A program made the translations under genes and the position numbers. Positions 18,063-28,200 of a stretch of DNA of 30,361 nt are shown piece after piece (position 1 is the stretch's first letter; each line of letters starts with the position of its first letter). This DNA comes from a virus: positions 1-30,361 of IMG/VR virus record IMGVR_UViG_3300032093_010015. One strand, given 5' to 3'. The notes below the pieces were generated by a model. It made no database searches. It was not told the DNA's origin and saw only the letters and a program-made list of their open reading frames with translations.

Positions 18063-19273
18063 TGCGTATATGCCTCCGACACTCGCATTTGAGTAACTAT
18101 TTGTTCAGCCTTATTTGTAATAGTAATAGATATACCATTAATGCGCACATCAACAATAGAGCCAAATGCGTTGATTGTTACAAAATCTCCATATCCCCAG
18201 TCAACACCAAACAAAAAACCTGGTGAGTCTTGCACGGTGGCATATACAGAGTACACAGGATAATTAATAGGCTCTTTCAAATATTTAGTTGCTTCTCCAA
18301 TTAAATCAGATGTTTTCGATTGCAATAATACTTCTCGATATGCAAACGGAGAATTGGCAATGCGTGTTTTATCAATCACAGGAGCACTTGCTGAAATAGT
18401 TGGAGTTGTACCAGAAAGCCCTTGATACACAGAAATAACTGATGTTTTTTCTTCTTGCCAATCAATTATCAAACGAATATCCTGCAATTGACTAGACGTA
18501 TCACTTAATAATACTGCTTTATTGTTTGCGTTTACAAAACGCCTGTCTAATCCTCTTTGATTAGCAAATTGCGTAAATACATATTGATTTGTACTTGTAG
18601 CAATAGTATCAAAATAGACAGGATACAATGTTTCATTAACATCTACAGGAAACTGTGTCATTTGAGATAATTCTTGTAACGCAGTTAAAAGATTTGCATA
18701 TGCAAATGCAATGCCTTTACTGCTGTAATGAGTAATTAAATAACCGTAATTACTTAATTGTTTGCCTTCGCTAAAATTTGGTAAACGACGAATGCTAGAA
18801 TTTGAACCTATGTTATTTTGCACTAAATCGTACATAATTGCAGAGTTTGTAACATTTTTATATGCAGTTTGTGGACTGTTGCCAAATTGCGCACTAGTAA
18901 TTCTACTTGCAAGCAAATAGTTTGTGTCATATGCGGTCATTTTAACAACAAACGAACCAGTTGATTCACGAAATTGTTCAATAGACCGAACAAACCATAT
19001 TGTGTCTAGCAATAGTGTGCGTTGATTGCCTATAGTGCGATAAATAGCAAGAATGGTGTCTTTTTTTAACATTCCGTATCGTGACATAAATGTTAAAACC
19101 GCCGCACTATTTGAGCCACCGCTTAATCGAATGTAACATGCACCAATTTCGCCAACAGCACGAGTAATAGACAACTCAATAAATAAATTAAAATCCACAA
19201 TATTAAACGGTGCAATAATATTTCCTGAACTATCACACACAAAAATTTCATATTTTGCATTTGGAAATATCAT
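18059..19273 (-). CDS. Siphovirus ReqiPepy6 Gp37-like tail protein
   Basis: The 404-aa product overlaps the upstream giant gene by an ATGA (19270-19273). It starts with Y.I.V.DSSGNI.AP.N..DF near 8-30, then L.I.RAVGEIGACYIRL. A central region follows with TLLLDTIWFVRSIEQ (about 86-100) and MTAYDTNYLLASR (about 112-124). The C-terminus has INYPVYSVYATVQDSPGFLFGVDWGYGDFV and ends ...QIVTQMRVSE. This layout (beta-rich hub entry, D.NYLL..R, then G.DW..GD.V) matches the Siphovirus Gp37-like family (PF14594), which behaves as a tail-tip/baseplate hub protein. It directly follows the Dit-like gene, as expected. Confidence 0.75.
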   Translation of the reverse strand: MIFPNAKYEIFVCDSSGNIIAPFNIVDFNLFIELSITRAVGEIGACYIRLSGGSNSAAVLTFMSRYGMLKKDTILAIYRTIGNQRTLLLDTIWFVRSIEQFRESTGSFVVKMTAYDTNYLLASRITSAQFGNSPQTAYKNVTNSAIMYDLVQNNIGSNSSIRRLPNFSEGKQLSNYGYLITHYSSKGIAFAYANLLTALQELSQMTQFPVDVNETLYPVYFDTIATSTNQYVFTQFANQRGLDRRFVNANNKAVLLSDTSSQLQDIRLIIDWQEEKTSVISVYQGLSGTTPTISASAPVIDKTRIANSPFAYREVLLQSKTSDLIGEATKYLKEPINYPVYSVYATVQDSPGFLFGVDWGYGDFVTINAFGSIVDVRINGISITITNKAEQIVTQMRVSEAYTQ

Positions 19274-22200
19274 AATCCTGCCTTTGTCGTACCAAAAAAC
19301 ATGTTATTAGCGTCAAACGACCAAAACCGTGGATTGTAGTTGATAGTAATATTCATTCCTGCTTGCGCATGTATTCCAATAATGTTAATGCGATAATCGT
19401 CATACGATTGCGTATATTTTCCTGCAGAATTGTTTGCACCAAGCAATATCCAATCTACAAAATTTGATGTTGGGCTAATGAAAGAAATCATATTTCCTCG
19501 AATATTTGATGTAATAGAACGTTGCCCTGGCAATAAATTAATGATAATTTCCTCATATGCTAAAACTAACAACCCAGAATTGTCAAAACGAACTCGTGCG
19601 CCTGTTTCTGTTTGATACAATTCGTAAATAGTTTTATTTGATGCGCCATTTCTAATGCGAATAATTGGGTAAACCGATGCGTTTCCTCGTATACGTAGTG
19701 AAAAATATTGCATCTTGCTGGAAATTGTATTTACATTTACTGCATTGTTTAAAAACCCATGATGAACAATAGCAATATTCGAACCTGAAATTCCGTCCAA
19801 TACATTTGTAATTGGATTAACCGCATATTTACGCATGCGATTTGTAGACGCAATTGCAGTTGTCTGAGAGCGAATAATGTTTGAACTATTACGATTAACT
19901 GGAAAAATAACATCTGCATTTACGATAGTTTGAAGATTTCCTGATATGGTTGAACCTTCCGCATATGCTAAACTGTGTGTGACAGATTCATTATTTAGTG
20001 TTCCAGTAAAAACACCGCCAATCAACAATTTATCACCACTGCCCACATATCCATTAATAGGATTAATGTCAGTAATATCTCGCACCAAATTAACTGTGTT
20101 GTTAAATCCATTGTTTGCATACGATGTGCCGACAATGGGTGAAGCATACGAATCAAATACTTTTCCGTTTGCTATTAATGGCGTCACTCTAGCAACACGT
20201 CCAACGTTTCGTTTTACAGAATCATACGATGTTGTAGTTCCAACATATGATGCGTCAACCCAATGAGTAAAATTACCACTAATAATAAGAGTTCCATTTT
20301 GCGTAGTAGTTATATCGTAAATTGGTCCATCAGTTAACCCCATAGGTTGCCAATCGGTGTTCACAAATGATGGTAAACCTGTATCAAGCAGTGGGTATTC
20401 ATCATACACGTATTCAATGTTAAAATATCTTCCGTTTTTTAAACCGTTTGTATATGGGCTTCCATCAATACTTGCCAATTGCATAATTGCATTAGAAAAT
20501 GTGTCAATTACTCGGTATTGACCATCAACAATTGTATTGCCATTTATATCAATACTAAAAACAGTAATGACACAACCTGAGTATAATTGTTCAGCAAACT
20601 TTGTGGCAGTGCCAAAAGGTCGAACAATTCCTGTTTCTGTAATAGTAATTTGACCAATGCCTGGCATTGAACGTATGCAATATCCACCAACAAATGATTC
20701 GTTAGAAAAATCTGAAATTGTAGTTGCCGATAATGTTACAACCATTGTTGTACTATCAACAATATTATTAATTGTGCCAATTTTAGACCAAGAACCATCA
20801 GTATCATTTTGCACGTAAAAACCCGTACCATTCATGTTATTTCTATTTAAATAGTCATACACTAGATAGTCAAATCGGGTTCCTGAGCCACTAATAAACG
20901 CTTGCGTTCCACCTATTCCTCCAATGGTTACCTTTTGTACAATGCGACCTTCCATTCTTCCAATGAATTCCGAAAATACGTGTTTACGGTGTACACGAAC
21001 TTTTTGCGTAGTTAGTGTTCTGTCAATTGGCAAAACCGTGTACATTCTTGAAATGGTAAAATTCATTTCTACAATTTGACCAATAATATCGTTGTTTTCA
21101 ATGTTGAATGCGTTATTGTCTGAAGCATCTCGAGAACGCATTACATCACCAGGTATAATGTGGTATCTTAAAACGTTTTCAGTATATGCATATATTGTTG
21201 GATAAGAACGCCCTTGTGCGTTACTTACACCCAATAGGCTTCCAATTAAGTTAGGAGATGTAGCAACTCCAACTGCACCGCTAGAAGAGTTAATAGTAAT
21301 TTGAAGATTTGTATTATTTACAAGTGAAATGTTACGCCCTTCATTGTTTGCAGGTGTGTTTGCCCCATTAAATACGTACAAATTAGGATTAGGAGCATAA
21401 AAATATGATGACAACGATGTGCGTTGCGCTGGTTGCACAAGAGTAAATGTTTTTGTTGTTGTGTTTACTGTTGCAATTTTTCCAATTAACGAACTATTTA
21501 CGTTATAAACAGAATTTCCAACATTAATTAAATTATCACCAGCGTATGAACCAGCAACTTCTCCTTCGTTTATATATAATTCGTTATTTATACCAGAACC
21601 ATATGACAACATGTGAACCATATCTACGTTAGATACATTTGATGCATCTGCCCATATAAAATAACTGTCTACATTGTTTGTGTTGGCATATGGCATATTG
21701 GAAAAGTTTAATTGCGTATTGTTAATAGCACTTCCCAAAATGCCCATATATGCTCCATTAGTTCGCCACAACGCAGTGGTATTTGCAAACTGCGATACTG
21801 GCGCATTTGTCATTGTTACTAACGGGGAAATAGAATCTGATGAAATGTATTGATATGTTCCTGAGTAAGTAACAGTAGAATTTGATGCTAATACAGCTTG
21901 TATAGGAGAATTAGCACTATTAACCACACCAATACTTGTTACGCCATCAGATTGAAATAATGTTTTTCCCACAAGTGTATACGCATCAGGTTGACCGTTA
22001 ACAGATACTAAATTACTTCCGTTTGTTACCGATATACGATTAAACAAATCTGTTGATTGCCTGTTTGAAGTACGTAATTGCATAGCAATTGTTGATGGTG
22101 CGTATATAATAACTTCGCCTAATGGGTCGTTAATATTTATTGTGGCGTTTGATGCAAGAATTAATTGATTTGTTCCCACGTCTACTACTGTGCCAATGTA

Positions 22201-25200
22201 AACGTAATTCCAATCAGTGCCTGATGTCGGTGTTCCCAACGTAAATATTGCTTGACCAATAAACGTGTTTAAACTTATGCCAGTACCAATAGTTGTGACA
22301 ATGTTTGATGACGTACTTGTATTGGTAATAGCAACAGTGGAAAATGTGTAACTATATGTAGATGCGCTCATTGCAGTGACTGCGCCAGACTCAAGCGTAG
22401 CAGATGTTGCACTTGATGCACTTTGTACTACGCCAATGTACGCACCTGCAATTGTGTATAGTGCACTGCCAACCAAATCAGTTGCAGTAGGCGTTCCTGC
22501 AACCGTGACTGAGCGAGAGCCCAATGCAACAGTAATCGTATTGCCAGCCGTTGTATTTGCACCAGTTTGTGTTGTATTGGCATAAATATATGTTGATGCA
22601 GTTGTGTTAATAAATCGTGGGTGCCGACTAAAATTTGCTTGAACATTACCTCGTCGTATTCCCATAAACTCACCTGTGTTGCGAAAAATGGCAACATTGG
22701 CTGGTGTGTTTGTTCCTGCTAATGTAAAAGATGGAGTTGACGCATGTCGGTAAAGTGCGTTTGTAGTGGTTGTGGCAGCCCCTTCTTCGAACGTTCCTGC
22801 TGTTGCGCTTGATGCACTTCGCACAATACCAATAAACAAACCTCCTACATTTGTATACAACGCACTTCCCACCAGTGATGTGGCTGTGGGCGTACCTGCA
22901 ACTGTGAATGCTGTATTACCTGCAACTGTAGAAATAATATTACCAGTAGTTGTTAGCGTGGCATTGTTTACAATAGTGTTACCAGTTCCAGAAAAAGGCA
23001 TGTGAATAAACGGCTCATTTGTGACATTACCTCGTGAGTTTGCTGTCAATGTAGCAGTATTAGTGGTTGCATTTTGTGTAACACTCGTTACATTTCCAAA
23101 AAACAAATCAAATGGATTATTGATATTGGTTGCGGCAAAGTACCTAAACAGTGACCGATTTAATAACGAGAATTGCGTAACTGATGTTGCACTGCCATAT
23201 GAATATCCTCCACCTACTACCGTTACTGATGTACTTGATGTACTTGTAGTAATTGTATTGAGCTTGGACGCATTTGCATACGCAAACGTGCCATTTGATA
23301 CGGTTGCTAATGCATTTGCAGTAAGTCGAATGCCATTAGTTGAGTACGTGTAGTTGACAATACCAATAAATGCGCCATCAGATGCACGGAATAACGCTTT
23401 ACCGTCTAACACCGATAATGCAATGCCTCCATTTTGCGTGTATGTTCCAATGTCGCTAGACGTGCTATTAAATGTAATAGTTCCAAGACTTGAATAATCC
23501 ATGTATGCAAATGATGAAGCAGTGTTTGCATTGTTAGACGTACCAAACAACAACGTTCCTGTTGTTCCAGCAGTTGTTGATGACCCCATGTATCGACCGT
23601 CTGGTCGAAATAATGATTTATTTTGAATGGTATTTGGAGAACCACTCAATGTGTACGAAAATCCAGCAGTCACTGCACTGGTGTTTGATAGTGAACGAAC
23701 CACTTGATTAAATGTAAGTGTATTTGTATTAGCTGTAGCAGTTACCGTTGCGTCATAGATTGGCTCTACTTGATGAATGCTCGGTATTGTACTGTCAAAA
23801 TCATCTGCTGCTTGGTCCCACGAAATTCGTGCTGTTTGCTCAACATTATATGGATTAGGCGAAACAGTGCGCACAACACCAATCACATCAGCAAAATAGT
23901 TGGCATCTTGCGATGCTTTAAGCGACTTTGATGCCTTGAGTATGGTTGCCGACCCACTTGTGTTTTGAACAACATTTCCATTGGAATCTGCGGTCAAGCC
24001 AGACAAGTACACATTACTTGAATCAATTATATTGTTGGGGGTTGCCCAATATGGCATGTATGAAACTTCAACATTAGAGCTGTTTACGGGAAATACTTGC
24101 TGTATTGTCCCAAGATATTGCAACACAGGATTTGATGCACTTGCATACGTGTACAATTCGTCATTTTTTTGATACGACGATGGTACATTTGTTTGAATAG
24201 TTACCGCTCGAACAATACTTAACGGAGTACCTCTATTGTCTAAATTTGGAAAATTATACATGTAATAAAACGTACCAGCGTATGTTGATGGGGCGTTGTT
24301 TAAAAATTGCACTACAGTATTGCTTAATGCTTTTTCCACGACACCAATAAATACGCCATTAGAGCGATATATGCGACGACCTATTAATTGATAGGCATTT
24401 ACCGTGCTGGTACTTGATAGCGTACCTCGATTTAAACTACTAGCCAACACGGTAATATTTGTGGTTGCGCCACTAAACGCAGAAATTGTAATAGTATTTG
24501 CGGTTGTACTGCTAATTGTTCCTATCCACGTCCACTGACCAGTGACATTCGGTTGAATGTTGTTAATGCTTGGTGGAGTATTCATTAAGTATGCATACAG
24601 TTCATATACATTTGCTCTTAACCCGACAGGTACAGGATTATTTATCACATTAATAATTGCATTTGCGCCACTGATAGTTGGTTGTGTTGACGACGTTTCC
24701 ATACCAAACGCAGTATTGGAAAGATATTCGTAACCAAGTTGACCGCCTAATGGAAACGCAAATTGATATGGATACCACGTTACATTGTTGTCGGTTGAAA
24801 CTGGTGAACCGCCACTGAGCCAATAATCAATATTACCCATCCAACTATATTGTTGTGCTGTAGTAGTGACAAGTGTTGTGTTTGTAAATCCATTGATAAC
24901 GCAGATAAATATCCATTTATTATTTTGAAATGTGTAGACGCTTCTTCCTACATCATATTGCGAAAATAATGTACCTGTTCCATTAACCAAGTTTGAGCCT
25001 GATTTGATTGTTCCTATACCTTTAACAAGTTTGGTTGAATTTGCATCGGGAAGTGTGTTTGTGGTATCAGGTAACGACCACCATTGACGTGAGGCATTGA
25101 TTACATCACCATAATAGTTTGTGCCAAGAGTATTTGTCCCTGTAGTTTTTCCAAAATATACAATTCTATCATTAACTCGTGCATAAAAATGCCTATTTGA

Positions 25201-28200
25201 AACAACAGTTATTCCTGATGAAATGGTTGTTCCTGACACAGAAAAACTATTAGTTGCTCCATCATTATCAAATATTGGCGCAATAGTACCAAAAGAATAC
25301 GACGCAAATACGTTACCGAACCCTGTAACAGCATCTGAACTAATAGTTGGGTCGTATGCAGTGGCTTTGACGCTAGAAGATGCGTCAAATTTGCGACGAA
25401 CAATAGAATTAAGAATTAAATTAGACCCCAATGAGTCAAAATTGACAATTGCTGCATCTGATGCTTTTGATGTGTATAGTGTATACGCATTATAGTTAGT
25501 GCCTAAATATTGAGTGGTACTTGTTGTGTATGATGATGGCGTTCTTAATTTTGCAACTCCCGATGGAAGCACTGTCGAATCTTCCACAACAGTTCGTAAC
25601 TGTCCACCTCTTAATAAATACCCATCGCCATCAGTGAATATTTTGTTTGTTATAACATTGAAATTTTCGTATATTTGATTGGTAGGCCACACAATCCAAT
25701 TGGTAACTGGTGTACGATTAACAGTTTTATTAATGTCAACTTTTGATTTACTATTTGTTGTTAACGTTATTGACCCGTTACCAGTAGTAGATACAGATGC
25801 AATTTGTTCACATTCCGCTGTTGTTTGACTACTTGGATAATACAGGTAAAAATAACTTCCTGCAGTGACTTCTGGTATGGAAAAATTAACTCTTTGCCCA
25901 CTTGTAGGTGAGCCATTAATGGTACTTAACGGATTCCCTCTGTTGTTTGTAGCAACAGAAACTAGTCCTTTAAATTTTGACAAAAAATCATTGGTAATCA
26001 CTTGACCAACATCAACAAACGCATTTCGTGTAAGCGTTAATTGTGTTGCATTATTTACTACTTTTACTTGTCCAATGTAAGAGCCATCACTTGTTGTTAG
26101 ATAATTACCCACCATATTAACTGTAAAATTAGTTTTATCACCCTTTACCACATCACTTGAAATGGAACATTGAATCTTACCTTGATTGTTTGTCCCTAAC
26201 GCAGTGGCAAATGTACTACCAACCAATGCTACTGATGTTGACCCATCAACAAATGACATTTTGCCAACGTTTTTGGCATTTGGAACATATGCATACAAAG
26301 AAGCACGGTATTCAATGTTTTCACCTGATGAATCAATTACTGCAAACACGTTTGCGCCGTTTGCTTTTTTGTCCGTGGTTAACGATTTAATATCGCCTAA
26401 TACACTAAATCCAACTTCAGTAAATTGAACTTGCGCAGGGGATGCAAGCAACGCTACAGTTGATGATGTTGCACCACCAGCAATAGAAGCAATTTGTCCT
26501 ACATAAATACCAACATCAGTAAAAATTAATTTTCCAATATCTGCTGTGGTAAATGGTGTGCCATCAAATAAAACACCACTACTATTAAATGCATTTCCAA
26601 CAGTTACCAAATGACTTCCTACATTAGTAGTAAGTGTGCCAAATCGACTAACGCCTAATTGATACCCCACAAAACCAGCGTACTCTAACGAGTTAATATT
26701 GTTCTGCGTAACAATATTGGGATTGATAGTGTACACATTTGATTGAGATGATGTACGAGCAAACGCAGACGGACCTCGATATGCAGGATATGGCGCAAAT
26801 GTGTTGGTTAACGTGTCGTCAAGTGGAATAATACTTGTGTTTACATCACCACCAACAAATGTGTATCCAGATGGTGATTGTGTAATTGCATTAAGTCCTT
26901 GGTTGTTAATTTGATTAAAGAGTAGTGAACGATAGGTATTTGATACTGAATCATATTCAAACTGACTATCAACAGGGTATGCTACGATGCGACCATTGTC
27001 GTTCATAACAAAACGTGCAATACGAAAATATGGATACTGCGTTGATATATTATTGCTACCAAATCGAACAGTTGTATTGACTTTTCCGTCATTTACAAAA
27101 ACATCGGATGTATTAAGATTGGTGTTTGGTGTGCGGTCGCCAAAATCAATAACTTGATAGAAGTCTCCGACAACCAAAATACTGTTAGCACTTTCTTGAT
27201 AGATTGCATTTACCGATGCGTTGCCTACCGCACTGCCACCTGTAAGTTGAAATAATTGTTTTCCATATACTTGTGTGGGATTTGTGTTTATATCAACGGT
27301 AGACAACGTTACTTTTTGATACGGTTGCGATGCATAAGTGGTAACTGCGTTTTCTGTTAAAGTGCATTGCGTTGACGATTGAACGCTTGCAATTTTTCCT
27401 AAATAATCACCGCCAACAAACAAAAACTTTCCAACATCTGAATTTTGTATTGCTTCAAAGTCAGAAAAAGTAACAATGGCACTGACAGTGTTTGATGTCA
27501 ATGTTCCCAAACCCGTATTAAAACTAATTTTGCTTGCAGGTGATTTTGTATCAGGTGTAAATCCTGATACATAGAAAAATGCAATAGTTGAAAACGGATA
27601 CGCAAAATTACCACCCACCACTAATGTTGACACATTACCACTTGGCGACTGCAACCATCCAATAGCTTTTGGAATTGATGGAGCAAACTGCAAATCCCAA
27701 AATGCATTTTGAGATTGTAATTGAGGCGTGCTTTCGCCATTTACAATCAACTCGTCAGCAGTTAATGTCATTTCGTTTTTGTGAAAGTTTAACGGAGTCC
27801 ATTCAGATGCATTCCCTAATTTGTAGTACACGCTTGCAGACTCGTTTAACGTTGATGACGGGCTAACATTTTGCGTAAACGGTACTTCTGTATAAAAATA
27901 TGGGTCAGCACTTAAAAAACGCAAACCAAGAACTTCAGTAAAACTTTGTGTTTGCACGCCACTAAACTCTAATCCGCCGATATATGTAATGCGAGTTACC
28001 ACAGGCGTGTCTGCGCCTGTGTATCGCAACATTCTTTCGCCTTGTTGCGCAAGTTGGTCGAACTTAAGCAAGTTAATTAATGAACGACGATTTGCGTGCA
28101 ATCCAACCCATGATTTGGCGGATATTGTGACATTGAACTGCATGTTTCGCATTCGTGCAACTTGTCGTTGCACAAATCCACCGTCAGTGATGCCATATTC

